From the NCBI RefSeq assembly GCF_011764585.1, contig NZ_AP022853.1:1719501-1783500 (forward strand): 64,000 nucleotides of DNA, given 5' to 3'. The DNA comes from Sulfurimicrobium lacus (GTDB taxonomy: Bacteria > Pseudomonadota > Gammaproteobacteria > Burkholderiales > Sulfuricellaceae). Within the stretch, counting starts at the first letter, position 1, and every line of letters begins with the position of its first letter. The position numbers and the translations under genes are program-made. The notes under the pieces were generated by a model. It ran no database searches. It was not told the origin of the DNA and was given only the letters and a program-made list of their open reading frames with translations. Below are positions 32,720 to 42,689 of the stretch, piece after piece.

Positions 32720-35242
32720 ATGAAGCCCTCCTTGAACACCAGGATTTCCCGTTTCGCGCTGGTCGCCGGGGTGACAGGCATTGCCGGATTATTCGCGCTG
32801 CTGTCCCTGAGCCTCTACAACGAATACCGGGCGAGCGTGGATCGTGCGCAAGTCGAGGCGGAAAACCTGTCGCGGGTGCTGGAGGAAAACGCGCTGGCGA
32901 CGATCCGCAACGTCGACCTGGTATTGCGGGACGTACAGGGGCAGGTGCGACCGGAGGACATGCGGATTCCGCTCGGCAGCGACACCACACGCACCCGTGA
33001 ACTGCACCGCATGCTGCAGCAGCGCTTTGCCGGGATCCCCGAGTTCGGCGGGCTCAATCTGGTCGACGCACAGGGGCAGTATCACTACAGTGCCTACGAC
33101 ACGCTGCCCGCCATCAATGTCACGGACAGGCATTATTTTCAGCACTTGCGCGACACCCCCCGAGCCGGACTGGAGATATCCGAAGCGCTGATGTCGCGCA
33201 GCATCGGCAAATGGGCCTTGGTGGTTGCGCGCCGCTTGCAGAACGAGGATGGCAGCTTCGCAGGGCTGGCGCACGCGGTGCTCGGGCTGGATTATTTCCA
33301 GCATTTCTACAGCGCCTTGAACGTCGGGCCACACGGCACGCTGGTGCTGCGCGACAAGGATTTGCGCCTGCTCGCTCGCTATCCGGCCGGTGAGCCGTTC
33401 ATGGGCAGGCAAATTCCCGGACACCACGGCGCGCCTTCTGTTGCCCAAGGCCTTAAACACGGCGTTTACCATGCGCGCGGACAGGTCGACGGCATCGCGC
33501 GCCTGTACAGTTTCCGCCAGGTGGGCGATCTGCCGCTGTATGTTTTTGCCGGCATCGCCGAGGACGACTACCTGGCCGACTGGCGTCAGCACATGGCTTA
33601 TTTCGGCGCGGCCGCTCTGGTCATTAGCCTGGTGGTGGCGGGCCTGGTGCTGCTGTCGCGGCGCGCCCTGGTCGAGCAGGAGCGCATGCTGACGGAGCTG
33701 GTGAGAAGCGAGGCCCGGCTCAAGGAGTCCCAGTATCTCGCCCATCTTGGCAGCTGGGAACTCGATCTTGTCGGCAACCGGCTTGCCTGGTCGGACGAAA
33801 TCTTCCAGATTTTCGAGATCGATCCAACACGTTTCGGCGCCTCCTATGATGCCTTCCTCAACGCCATTCATCCCGACGACCGCGACATGGTCAACCAGGC
33901 CTATACCGGTTCAGTCGTATCGCGCACGCCTTACGATATTGTTCACCGCCTGCTGATGCCAGACGGGCGCATCAAGTTCGTGCACGAACGCTGCGAGACT
34001 TTTTACGATACGGCAGGAAAGCCTTTACGCTCGGCCGGCACGGTGCAGGACATCAGCGAACAAAAACGGGCCGAAGCAGCGTTGAGGGAAAGCGAGGAAC
34101 GCTTTCGCACCATGGCGGACTACACTTACGACTGGGAATACTGGCAGGGGCCGAACCAGGAAATGTGGTACGTCACACCGTCCTGCGAGCGGGTTACCGG
34201 CTACGCCCAAGAGGAATTCATTGCCGATCCCGGCCTGGTTTATCGCGTTATCCACCCCGACGATCGTCACCTGATGGACGAGCACGTGCATGATTCCACA
34301 TACCAGGACAGCGCGGCCGTGGATTTCCGCATCGTGCGCAAGGACGGGGAGATTCGCTGGCTGGCTCACGCCTGTCGCGCCGTGCACTGGCACGACGAAA
34401 AGTTCATGGGGCGCCGCGCCAGCAACCGCGATATCACCGATCGCAAGCAACTGGAAATGGAACTGGGGGAATTGAACCGCAACCTGGAACTGCGGGTGGA
34501 AGAGGAGGTGGCGAAGAACCGCGAGAAAGACCATATCCTGATCCAGCAATCGCGGCTGGCGGCGATGGGTGAAATGATCCACAACATCGCCCACCAGTGG
34601 CGCCAGCCGCTCAACGCACTGTCGGTGCTGCTGGCCAACATCAAGGACGATTACGACTATCACGAGTTGACCGCTGATTCGCTGGAAGACGCCACCTCCC
34701 GGGCGAGGAAGCTGCTGCAGCGCATGTCGACCACGATCGACGATTTCCGCGATTTTTTCCGTCCGGATCACGAGCCCGGCGAATTCGACGTCGGCCAGTC
34801 GGTCGAGGACGCGCTGTTCGTGATCGAGGCTTCGCTCGCCAACAACAATATCCGGGTCGAAAGAAACGTTACGCAGAAAATCGTGGTCTATGGCTTTAGC
34901 AATCAGTTCGTGCAGGTGCTCCTGAATCTCCTTTCCAATGCCAAGGAAGCGCTCAGCCAAGGCAACAAGCCGGACGCGCTGATCCGCATCGCGGCGACGC
35001 AAAGCGGAGAGGAAGCGGTGATCACGATAGAGGACAACGGGGGCGGCATCGAGGCGGACATATTGCCGAAAATATTCGAACCTTACTTCACCACCAAGGA
35101 GCAGGGGAGCGGCATCGGACTGTACATGTCGAAGATGATCATCGAACGCAATTTCAACGGGAAAATCGAGGCCGTCAATGCGGGGCAGGGCGCTTTGATA
35201 ACCATCACACTGCCGCTCCGCAAGGCAGAGACGTCACCATGA
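32720..35242 (+). CDS. Cache-PAS-PAS sensor histidine kinase
   Basis: An 840-residue kinase. Order: membrane helix (about 12-32), double-Cache-like periplasmic domain, second membrane helix (about 290-312), two PAS domains, coiled coil, HisKA with His625 in NIAHQWRQPLN, and HATPase_c (LSNAKEAL, DNGGG, GSGIGL). The NIAHQWRQPL H-box differs from that of the other kinases in this window. The second PAS shares TYDWEYWQGPN and TPSCERVTGY with the kinase at 39988. It overlaps the following REC-HD-GYP gene (ATGA), its likely phosphotransfer partner. Confidence 0.92.
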   Translation: MKPSLNTRISRFALVAGVTGIAGLFALLSLSLYNEYRASVDRAQVEAENLSRVLEENALATIRNVDLVLRDVQGQVRPEDMRIPLGSDTTRTRELHRMLQQRFAGIPEFGGLNLVDAQGQYHYSAYDTLPAINVTDRHYFQHLRDTPRAGLEISEALMSRSIGKWALVVARRLQNEDGSFAGLAHAVLGLDYFQHFYSALNVGPHGTLVLRDKDLRLLARYPAGEPFMGRQIPGHHGAPSVAQGLKHGVYHARGQVDGIARLYSFRQVGDLPLYVFAGIAEDDYLADWRQHMAYFGAAALVISLVVAGLVLLSRRALVEQERMLTELVRSEARLKESQYLAHLGSWELDLVGNRLAWSDEIFQIFEIDPTRFGASYDAFLNAIHPDDRDMVNQAYTGSVVSRTPYDIVHRLLMPDGRIKFVHERCETFYDTAGKPLRSAGTVQDISEQKRAEAALRESEERFRTMADYTYDWEYWQGPNQEMWYVTPSCERVTGYAQEEFIADPGLVYRVIHPDDRHLMDEHVHDSTYQDSAAVDFRIVRKDGEIRWLAHACRAVHWHDEKFMGRRASNRDITDRKQLEMELGELNRNLELRVEEEVAKNREKDHILIQQSRLAAMGEMIHNIAHQWRQPLNALSVLLANIKDDYDYHELTADSLEDATSRARKLLQRMSTTIDDFRDFFRPDHEPGEFDVGQSVEDALFVIEASLANNNIRVERNVTQKIVVYGFSNQFVQVLLNLLSNAKEALSQGNKPDALIRIAATQSGEEAVITIEDNGGGIEADILPKIFEPYFTTKEQGSGIGLYMSKMIIERNFNGKIEAVNAGQGALITITLPLRKAETSP

Positions 35243-36261
35243 ACACGCCGGACAACAACGAACTCCTGGGGGTGCTGAAAACGCTTTCGGTCCTTTATGT
35301 CGAGGATGAAGACAGCGTTCGCGAAGAATTGGCCCGCTTCCTCAGGCGGCGCTTTGCGCTGGTCGAGACCGCTGCCAACGGCCGGGAAGGTCTCGATAAA
35401 TTCACGCAGGGCCATTACGACATCGTGGTGACCGACGTCCGCATGCCGGCCATGGACGGGCTGGAAATGGCGCGACACATCAAGGCGCTCGCCAACGATG
35501 TGCCGGTCATCGTGGTCACGGCCTACAACGAAGCGGACTATTTCATGCGCGCCATAGAGATCGGCGTGGATTGTTACGTCAAGAAGCCCATCGATCCGCA
35601 GGAACTGATCGCGGCCATATTCAAGAGTACGCGCGTGCACTTCCAGAAACAGGCACTGGAGAAAGAGCACGAACGCGTGCTGGAGCTGATGCAGCAGACG
35701 GTAGCGGCGCTGGCACGGGCGATCGAAAAACGCGACCCCTATACCGACGGGCACCAGAAGCGCGTGTCCCAGCTGGCCGTGGCGATCGCCGAGGAAATGG
35801 GCATGACAAAGGCCATGATCAACGGTATACGCCTGGCTGCGATGGTGCACGATATCGGCAAGATACATGTCCCGGCCGAGATCCTCAGCCGGCCCGGCCG
35901 CCTGACGCCCAGCGAATTCGCGCTCATCCAGCAGCATCCGCAGTCCGGGTTCGAAATCGTCGGCGATATCGATTTCCCGTGGCCGATCGGCCAGATCATC
36001 CTGCAGCATCACGAGCGGCTGGACGGGGCCGGATACCCCAATGGACTGAAGGGCGAAGACATCCTGGTGGAAGCCAGTGTAATCGGGGTTGCCGACGTGG
36101 TCGACGCGATGGCTACCGACCGTCCCTACCGGGCGGCCTTGGGAATCGAGGCGGCGCTGGAGGAGATTCGGGACAAGCGCGGCAAGCTTTTCGATCCGCT
36201 CATCGTCGATGCCTGCGTGCGCGTGATCGAGAAAGCCGGGCGCGATTTCTGGAAGGGATAA
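35239..36261 (+). CDS. Response regulator with HD-GYP phosphodiesterase domain
   Basis: A 340-residue protein: REC (about 10-130, phospho-Asp in VVTDVRMPAMDG) and HD-GYP (about 150-330). The metal-binding HD is in VHDIGKIHVP and the GYP motif in HHERLDGAGYPNGL, both intact. It is predicted to degrade c-di-GMP when phosphorylated by the upstream Cache kinase. Confidence 0.94.
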   Translation: MNTPDNNELLGVLKTLSVLYVEDEDSVREELARFLRRRFALVETAANGREGLDKFTQGHYDIVVTDVRMPAMDGLEMARHIKALANDVPVIVVTAYNEADYFMRAIEIGVDCYVKKPIDPQELIAAIFKSTRVHFQKQALEKEHERVLELMQQTVAALARAIEKRDPYTDGHQKRVSQLAVAIAEEMGMTKAMINGIRLAAMVHDIGKIHVPAEILSRPGRLTPSEFALIQQHPQSGFEIVGDIDFPWPIGQIILQHHERLDGAGYPNGLKGEDILVEASVIGVADVVDAMATDRPYRAALGIEAALEEIRDKRGKLFDPLIVDACVRVIEKAGRDFWKG

Positions 36262-36263
36262 GG

Positions 36264-36337
36264 GCTCGTCAGCGTGAAACTCGCGTAGCGAGCCTAAGTC
36301 TCCCTCTCCCGCAAGCGGGGGAGGGCTGGGGTGGGGG
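36264..36337. repeat. Palindrome plus G-tract repeat between convergent genes
   Basis: A stem of GGCTCG/CGAGCC (36264-36295) is followed by the hairpin CCCTCTCCCGC AA GCGGGGGAGGG (36302-36325). The run GGGGAGGGCTGGGGTGGGG (36318-36336) is identical to one at 10143-10161. It sits just after a plus-strand stop and before a convergent gene end, the same setting as the first copy. Confidence 0.7.
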
Positions 36338-36339
36338 CG

Positions 36340-37257
36340 TCAGGCGAGCGGATCGATCTCCACCCGGTTGCGTCCGCCTTCCTTGGCCCGGTAGAGCGCC
36401 TTGTCGGCACGAATCAGGGCGGCGTCGGCACTGCCGTCGGTCGCCTCCATGATCGCGACACCGATGCTCACCGTGATCGGGATGGGCTGTCCATTCAGCA
36501 CCAGCGGCGTTTCCTCGACTTTCTGGCGCAGCCGTTCGGCGAAGCTTCGCGCCGCTTCCGGATCGGCCGCGGGCAGCAGAATGGCGAACTCCTCGCCGCC
36601 AACACGACCCAGACTATCGATCTTGCGCAGTTCGTCTTTCATGAGGGTGGCGAAATGCTTGAGCAGCGCATCCCCCGTCGCGTGGCCGAAGTGGTCGTTG
36701 ACCCGTTTGAAATGATCCAGGTCGAGCATCAGCACGGCGGCGCGCTCGCCGTCGAGGCGCTGCATGCGGGCCAGTTCCGTTTCCATCTGGGTGAAGAAAT
36801 GCCGCCGGTTGGGCAGGCCGGTCAGGTAGTCGGTGCTGGCGAGCGCGCGCAACTCGGCTTCCAGCCTGGCGCGGATGATGGCGTGACGAATGGCACGGAT
36901 CAGGCCATCGGAAGTGAAGCTGCCCTTGACCAGGTAATCATGGGCGCCGGTTTCGAGGGTCTGGTGCTCGAATCCATTGTCGTCGTGGCCAGTGAGCACG
37001 ATGAGTGGCAGCGCGCCTGCGGCCTCGCGACCAGCCAATACCGTGGCGAGACCGCTCGAATCAGGCAGCGACAGATCCAGTAGCAGAACATCGGGCGGGT
37101 TGTCGCGCAATTGCTGGCGCGCCTCAGCGAGACTTCCCACCCAGGTGATATCGAAACGCCCGGCGCCGGCCGCATTCAGGGTCTGACGTACCAGGTGTGC
37201 ATCACCCGGATCGTCTTCCACCAGCAGCACGCGGCAGGGAGGATTTTTCACCGTCAT
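36340..37257 (-). CDS. Response regulator diguanylate cyclase (REC-GGDEF)
   Basis: A 305-residue protein with REC (VLLLDLSLPDSSG phosphorylation region) and GGDEF. The active site reads RVGGEEF, intact, so c-di-GMP synthesis is likely. The I-site is not obvious. ATG 37257 is taken as start; a TTG 12 bases upstream is possible. The gene is last in a minus-strand run of RR, kinase, binding protein and kinase. Confidence 0.92.
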   Translation of the reverse strand: MTVKNPPCRVLLVEDDPGDAHLVRQTLNAAGAGRFDITWVGSLAEARQQLRDNPPDVLLLDLSLPDSSGLATVLAGREAAGALPLIVLTGHDDNGFEHQTLETGAHDYLVKGSFTSDGLIRAIRHAIIRARLEAELRALASTDYLTGLPNRRHFFTQMETELARMQRLDGERAAVLMLDLDHFKRVNDHFGHATGDALLKHFATLMKDELRKIDSLGRVGGEEFAILLPAADPEAARSFAERLRQKVEETPLVLNGQPIPITVSIGVAIMEATDGSADAALIRADKALYRAKEGGRNRVEIDPLA

Positions 37258-37265
37258 GGCCGAAA

Positions 37266-37718
37266 TCAATCCTTCCTTGGCAAACGGGTGAGCGTGAACC
37301 AGTAGTTGCCGAGCTGGCGAATCGCGTCGATGAACTGTTCCATGTCGACCGGCTTGGTGATGTAGCCTGCCGCGCCCAGCTTGTAGGAAGCCGCCACGTC
37401 GCGCTCCACGTCCGAAGTGGTCAGCACCACCACCGGGATGGCCTGCAGCGCGGCGTCGGCCTTGATGGCGGAGAGAAACTCGCGACCGTTCATGCGCGGC
37501 ATGTTGAGGTCCAGCAGGATCATGTCAGGCTGCGGCGCGTCGCGGAAGCCTTCGTCCCGGCGCAGGAATGCCAGTGCCTCGACGCCGTCGAGCACATGGT
37601 GCAGGTTGCAGAATACCTTGTTTTCCCTGAGCGCCGCCTTAACCAGGTTGGCGTCGGCCGGTTCGTCTTCCACCAGCAGGATGTCGAAGGGATTGCTGTT
37701 GTCGTTGATCAATTTCAT
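37266..37718 (-). CDS. Single-domain response regulator (Rcp1-like)
   Basis: A 150-residue receiver: DILLVEDEPADANLVKAALRE, phospho-Asp in MILLDLNMPRMNG, and YITKPVDM. No output domain. The start overlaps the stop of the kinase gene (ATGA), marking that kinase as the phosphodonor. Confidence 0.93.
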   Translation of the reverse strand: MKLINDNSNPFDILLVEDEPADANLVKAALRENKVFCNLHHVLDGVEALAFLRRDEGFRDAPQPDMILLDLNMPRMNGREFLSAIKADAALQAIPVVVLTTSDVERDVAASYKLGAAGYITKPVDMEQFIDAIRQLGNYWFTLTRLPRKD

Positions 37719-39118
37719 TCTCCATCAGGCAGTTCGAAAGCTACCATGGCGCCACCCTGCTCTAAATTTTCAATCCAGATTCTGCCGTGGCGGCTTTCGA
37801 CGATACGCCGGGCGATCGACAGGCCAATTCCGGTGCCGCTTTTGCCGCCAGCAATATTTAGCCGTTCGAAAATCTCGAACACCCGCTCGCGGTATTCCGC
37901 CGGGATGCCGGGGCCGTTGTCGCTGACGCGGAAGCGTGTAAGGTCGCCATCCCGCTCTCCGCTGATGCGGATCTGCGGCGGGACGGATGAGTCAGCGGGC
38001 TGGCCATGCTGCAGTGCATTATCCAGCAGCACGGCAAACAAATCCATCAGGCGCGGGCGGTCGAGAACGGCAGGCGGCAGCGCATCGACTTCGAGGCTTG
38101 CCCCCGTTTCCGCCAATTGCTTTTTCAGGCGCTGGCGCAGCGTCGCCAGTACGGCATTGGCATCTTCCGTGCGCACTTCCCCGCGCGCCTCGCCCGCTGC
38201 GAGATAGAGCTGGATATCGCGCACCAGGCCGCGCAAGCGCTCGGCGTCGCGCTCGAGATAGTGGAGCGAGGTGCGCACTTCTTCATCATCGAGTCGGTCG
38301 GGTAATACGGCCAGGCGCGCGCGCAGGCGCTGGGTGTAGCTGGTGAAGCGGCGCGTCGGTTCCATCAGGTGGTGGGCGGATATTTCGGCGAAGCGGGTCA
38401 GGTCGGCATTGGCCAGGCGCAGGCGTTCCTGAGCGAGCTGGGTGGCCGCGGTCATGCGGTTGAAGGTGCCGATCAGGTGGCGCAATTCCGGGCTGCCCTC
38501 GATCGCCAGCCGCGTTTCCAGGTTCCCGCTGGCGATGGACTCGGCGCCGCTTTCAAGGCGTTTGAGCGGTGCCAGACCGCCGCGCAAGACCAGCCAGATG
38601 CCGATGAAGTCCACGCTGAGGGCCAGCAGCAGGATGCCCAGGAGGTCCATGAGTCTCTGCCAGGAACGGTTGGCCAGGCCGCGTGCGCTCAGCGTGATGA
38701 ATATTGAACCGTAATCGTGCCCGCCGACCGTTACCTTGGCTTTGCCGGAGGCGTCTTGAAACCCCAGCGTTGCGGAGAACCAGTCAGGTGCGATGGCGAC
38801 CAGCGGTTTGTCGCTGCTTTGCAGGGATTTGCCGGTGGGGTCGACAAATTGCACGCTGGCCACGCGCGGGCGGGTGACATAGCGCTCAAGGTCTTGCTGC
38901 AGGCTGGCGAAGTCTCCGATCACCACCACTTCGGCCAGTGTCGCAGGCAGTGTTTCCAGTTCCTGGGCCAGTTCTGTTTTCAGGTCGTCACGGGCGTCAC
39001 GCGCTTCCTGGCGGGCGGATACGAAGAGCATCGCAGTTCCCGCCACCAGCAGTGCAAAGTTCGCCGTCGTCAGCAGGCGCGCGACTAAAGGCAGGCGGCT
39101 CCAGAAGGCGGCGATCAT
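37715..39118 (-). CDS. Membrane sensor histidine kinase with HAMP
   Basis: A 467-residue kinase with a short N-terminal cytoplasmic part, helices at about 15-34 and 160-182, a periplasmic domain of about 120 residues, HAMP, an unusual H-box (ISAHHLMEPTRRF in place of SHDLRxPL), and HATPase_c with DNGPGIP and GTGIGL. The upstream neighbour, 10 bases away, encodes a PhnD-like binding protein. Confidence 0.9.
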   Translation of the reverse strand: MIAAFWSRLPLVARLLTTANFALLVAGTAMLFVSARQEARDARDDLKTELAQELETLPATLAEVVVIGDFASLQQDLERYVTRPRVASVQFVDPTGKSLQSSDKPLVAIAPDWFSATLGFQDASGKAKVTVGGHDYGSIFITLSARGLANRSWQRLMDLLGILLLALSVDFIGIWLVLRGGLAPLKRLESGAESIASGNLETRLAIEGSPELRHLIGTFNRMTAATQLAQERLRLANADLTRFAEISAHHLMEPTRRFTSYTQRLRARLAVLPDRLDDEEVRTSLHYLERDAERLRGLVRDIQLYLAAGEARGEVRTEDANAVLATLRQRLKKQLAETGASLEVDALPPAVLDRPRLMDLFAVLLDNALQHGQPADSSVPPQIRISGERDGDLTRFRVSDNGPGIPAEYRERVFEIFERLNIAGGKSGTGIGLSIARRIVESRHGRIWIENLEQGGAMVAFELPDGE

Positions 39119-39128
39119 CAGCGAACCC

Positions 39129-39998
39129 TCATTTGATGTCCTTGACCAGGGTGGTGCGGTAGAAATCGCTATAACTGCGGTAGTCCGCCGGCGAGGAGGC
39201 GCGGAAGCCGTAGGGCGGTTTCTGGCCGACGATTCCGGCGCTGGCTTCGAGAATTCTCAAACCCTCGGGGTTGCGATCCATGTCGTCCAGCACGCGCCGC
39301 ACTTCTTCGACTACTTTCTTCGGCACGCGGGGGTGCGCGGCGATGGGGATGTTGAGAAATCCACTCGATTCCCACAGCACGCGATATTGCACGTTTTCGC
39401 GGCTGGCGAATGCGCGCATCACCTGGTTGTTCACCCCCGCAGCGATCACCTTGCCTGCTTTGAGCTGGGCGATGATGCCTTCCTGGTTGCCGCCGAACAC
39501 CGGGGTGACGTGTACGCCCTGGTGCAGCAACTGGTCCATCGGCACTGCATAGCCGACGAAAGCGGCCAGCGAGGGGAAGCCCACTTCCTTGCCCTCCAGG
39601 TCCTTGAGCTTGCGCACGGGCGAATCGGCCAGGGTCACGATCTGGCCGGTAATGGCTTCGTCCTGCGGGCGCAGGATCACCTGGTAATCGGCCTTGGCCA
39701 TCTTGGGTTGAAAAATGGTGTTGGAGTAGACGAAGTCGTATTCGCCTTTTTCCATGGCGTCGTTGGACTCCGGCGCGGTGCGCGCCACCTTGAGCGCGAG
39801 ATTGGCCCCCGTCTTGCGCGAGACGTAGTCCAGGATCGGGTTCCAGTACTCGGCGGTGAGCACCGGGCTGCGCTGCGAGAGCACGCCGAAGGAGTAAGTG
39901 GCGGGCGCCTCGGCGGCGGATGCAGGCGTCAGGGCAAAAAGGCCGAGACAGGCAGTCAGGGCAAGTGCCAGGCATTTAAGGCGGCTATCAGGATTCAT
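39129..39998 (-). CDS. PhnD-like periplasmic binding protein
   Basis: A 289-residue protein with a signal peptide ending near ASAAEA. YSFGVLSQRSPVLTAEYWNPILDYVSRKTG, YDFVYSNTIFQPKMA and LEGKEVGFPSLAAFVGYAVP are typical of phosphate/phosphonate-type (PF12974) binding proteins. The start at 39998 has AAGGAG seven bases upstream. No PhnC/PhnE transporter genes are nearby. With kinase genes on both sides it is probably a sensor. Confidence 0.87.
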   Translation of the reverse strand: MNPDSRLKCLALALTACLGLFALTPASAAEAPATYSFGVLSQRSPVLTAEYWNPILDYVSRKTGANLALKVARTAPESNDAMEKGEYDFVYSNTIFQPKMAKADYQVILRPQDEAITGQIVTLADSPVRKLKDLEGKEVGFPSLAAFVGYAVPMDQLLHQGVHVTPVFGGNQEGIIAQLKAGKVIAAGVNNQVMRAFASRENVQYRVLWESSGFLNIPIAAHPRVPKKVVEEVRRVLDDMDRNPEGLRILEASAGIVGQKPPYGFRASSPADYRSYSDFYRTTLVKDIK

Positions 39999-42552
39999 GC
40001 TGCTCTCCTTCGGTTTTGCTATCCCCGGCGGCGACGTCAGCCGGGACCAGAGGTAATTCGAAAATAAAGGTACTGCCCTGGCCGTCACCTTCCGATTCCA
40101 CCCAGATACGGCCGCCGTGGTGCTCGGCGATCTTGCGGCACAGCGCCAGTCCCATGCCGGTGCCGTCGAAGCGCGCACGCGACTGCAGGCGGCTGAAGAA
40201 CTGAAACAGGCGGTCGATCTGCTGCGTAGCGATGCCGATGCCGTGGTCGCGCACGCTTACGCGCCAGAGCTGCGGCGTAATGGTGGACGTCACCTCGATG
40301 CGCGGTGCCTGGTCGGCCGCGTGGTATTTGACGGCGTTGCCGATCAGGTTCTGGAACAGCCGGGTCAGTTCGTCGCGGCTGGCGAAAATGCGCGGCCATT
40401 CGCCGCTTTCGCTGATGGTCGCTCCACTTTCCTTGATGGCGGGGGCCAGGAAGGCGAGCGCCTCGTCGAAAGAATCGCGGCTCGTCATCCATTGTTTGGA
40501 GCTGGTCTTGCGCCCGATGCGCGAGTAGTCGAGCAGGGAGACGATCATCGCGTCCATGCGCCGCGCGCCGTCGAGCGCGAAAGCCAGATTTTCCTTGTCG
40601 TCCTGGTCCAGCATGTCTTTCAGGCCTCTTTCCAGCAGTTGCAGGTGGCCGGTGACCATGCGCAAGGGCTGGCGCATGTCGTGGGAGATGCTGTAGGCGA
40701 ACTGCTCGAGGTCGGCATTTGAGCGCAACAGGGCTGCGGTTTTTTCCTGCAGTTTGGCTTCGGCCTGCTTGCGGGCGCTGATGTCGGCGTTCGTGCCGAC
40801 CAGGCGCAGGGGTTTGCCCTCGGCGTCGCGCTCCGCCACCATGCCGCGGCCGAGGATCCATTTCCAGCTGCCGTCCTTGCTCTGCATGCGGAACTCGGCG
40901 ACGGCGGTGGCGGTTTTCCCCGCGATATGGTCCTGTATGTTCGCCATTACGCTAGGCATGTCCTCCGGGTGGACGCGGTTTACCCATTCGTCGGCCTTGT
41001 TGGCGATTTCTTCCTCGGCATAGCCCAGCATTTCTTTCCAGCGCCTGGAGTAAAGGGCTTCTCCGCTCTGAATGTTCCAGTCCCACACCCCCTCATCCGA
41101 GCCTTCCAGCGCGAATTTCCAGCGTTCTTCGCTGTCGCGCAGGGCGTCTTCCATGTGTTTGTGCTCCGTGACGTCGCGGTTGCTGACGCGGCGCCCCATA
41201 GGCTCGCCATTGCGGTCGGAGACCGCTCGGCAGTGATGAGTAATCGAGCGGATTGCGCCGTCGCGCCGCACGATGCGGAAATCCACCAGCGCCCCGTCCT
41301 CGCAGGTGGCGATTTCGTGCAGGTGCCGATCCATGCGTGGGCGATCGTCGGGGTGGATGATGCGCAGCAGCAGACCGGGGTCGGCGGCGAATTCCGCCGC
41401 GGAATAACCGGTGACGCGCTCGCAGGATGGCGTCATGTAAAGTATTTCCCGATTTGGCCCCTGCCAGTATTCCCAGTCGTAGGTGAAGTCGGCCACGGTG
41501 CGGAATTTGGCTTCCTGCTGGGCCAAAGCCTCGACCGAGTTAGCCTGACGTTTCCAGTTGCGGTAAATCAGAAACGCCGCAGCCAGCGTGGCCAGGGCAA
41601 AGAGCACCACCAGCGTTGCCAGACGGACGGCAACAGAGCGCCACTCGGCCAGGTAGTCGTCGCTGGCCAGACCGACGATGATGATGAAAGGATAGTCGGC
41701 AACCCGGCGAAAGGAGAACGTCCTTTCGACTCCGTCCACGGTCGAAAGCGCCCGGTAAGTCCCCGACTTTCGTCCGGCCTGAACCATTTCCCGCAACGGC
41801 GGGGGCGCGGATCTCTGCCCCACCACGCTGCCGATTTTTTCCGGTTCGGGATGCCGGACGACGATGCCGAGTTGGTCGTCGCGCAGGGTGACGATCCCGT
41901 GCGGGCCGACGTTGAGGGCGGCGAACGTCCGGGAAAACTGCTCCAGCTCGATGGTGGCGATCGCGATGCCGCCAAAGGCGCCGCCGGACTGCTCGCTGCC
42001 GAAAGCGGCATTGGGCAGATTGATGCGCCGGGCGAGGGCGATTATCCATTTCTGGTTGACGCGGCTCATTTGCGGCGGTGAAAACACCAGCCCTGCATCG
42101 GGGTCGGCACGCAAGCGGGTGAAATGGGAACGGTCGGCAACGCTGATGTTCGCGCCGGGCGGGATGCCGGTGCCGTAGACCATTGCCCCTTTGTCATCGG
42201 CGATGCGCAGGGCGTCGAACTGCGGCAGATGCGAGCGCAGGCGCTCGATATAGGCGTTCAACGATGGGCCATCGACGCCGCTTGCGGCGCGTTGCCGCTG
42301 GTATTCGTCGACCATGGCGAACAAGGCGACATCTTTGGCCCTGATCGTGCCGGAGAGGTCGTTTTCCAGTGCCTGGGCCAAGTTCCGGGTGGTGATTTCG
42401 GCCCCTTGCTGAAACTGCCGATAGCTCTGGCGCAGCGACAGCCCGGCCAGAATGAAGATGAACAGATTGATCAGTACCACGCCTGAGACCACTCGTGCGA
42501 GAAAAGTGGCGGAGGACATCACTGGGCCGGATTTCTTCAATGGGCTGGTCAT
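39988..42552 (-). CDS. Cache-PAS-PAS sensor histidine kinase
   Basis: An 854-residue kinase: membrane helices at about 20-40 and 315-335 flank a double-Cache-like domain with a Cache-like FNVGPHG-type turn (ALNVGPHGIVTL, also in the kinase at 32720). Two PAS domains follow, then HisKA (SISHDMRQPLRM) and HATPase_c (LIGNAVKY, DHGIGI, GTGMGL). It overlaps the PhnD-like gene start by 11 bases. It has its own leader after a palindromic repeat. Confidence 0.92.
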   Translation of the reverse strand: MTSPLKKSGPVMSSATFLARVVSGVVLINLFIFILAGLSLRQSYRQFQQGAEITTRNLAQALENDLSGTIRAKDVALFAMVDEYQRQRAASGVDGPSLNAYIERLRSHLPQFDALRIADDKGAMVYGTGIPPGANISVADRSHFTRLRADPDAGLVFSPPQMSRVNQKWIIALARRINLPNAAFGSEQSGGAFGGIAIATIELEQFSRTFAALNVGPHGIVTLRDDQLGIVVRHPEPEKIGSVVGQRSAPPPLREMVQAGRKSGTYRALSTVDGVERTFSFRRVADYPFIIIVGLASDDYLAEWRSVAVRLATLVVLFALATLAAAFLIYRNWKRQANSVEALAQQEAKFRTVADFTYDWEYWQGPNREILYMTPSCERVTGYSAAEFAADPGLLLRIIHPDDRPRMDRHLHEIATCEDGALVDFRIVRRDGAIRSITHHCRAVSDRNGEPMGRRVSNRDVTEHKHMEDALRDSEERWKFALEGSDEGVWDWNIQSGEALYSRRWKEMLGYAEEEIANKADEWVNRVHPEDMPSVMANIQDHIAGKTATAVAEFRMQSKDGSWKWILGRGMVAERDAEGKPLRLVGTNADISARKQAEAKLQEKTAALLRSNADLEQFAYSISHDMRQPLRMVTGHLQLLERGLKDMLDQDDKENLAFALDGARRMDAMIVSLLDYSRIGRKTSSKQWMTSRDSFDEALAFLAPAIKESGATISESGEWPRIFASRDELTRLFQNLIGNAVKYHAADQAPRIEVTSTITPQLWRVSVRDHGIGIATQQIDRLFQFFSRLQSRARFDGTGMGLALCRKIAEHHGGRIWVESEGDGQGSTFIFELPLVPADVAAGDSKTEGEQHES

Positions 42553-42582
42553 GTCAAAAACTTTAGCACATCAGCGGGCAGT

Positions 42583-42660
42583 CATTGCGAGCGTCGCGAA
42601 GCAATATGGTTTTGTTGAATGTTCCCAAAAACATCAGATTGCTTCGCTGCGCTCGCAATG
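42583..42660. repeat. REP-like palindrome (CATTGCGAGCG type)
   Basis: A 23-bp arm beginning CATTGCGAGCGTCGCG (42583-42605) is complementary, with few mismatches, to 42638-42660 (ending GCGCTCGCAATG). Palindromes of this kind are common between proteobacterial genes. Between the start of one kinase gene and the end of the previous gene, both on the minus strand. Confidence 0.75.
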
Positions 42661-42689
42661 ATCGTTCGGACAGGGATTTGCATGCGTTT

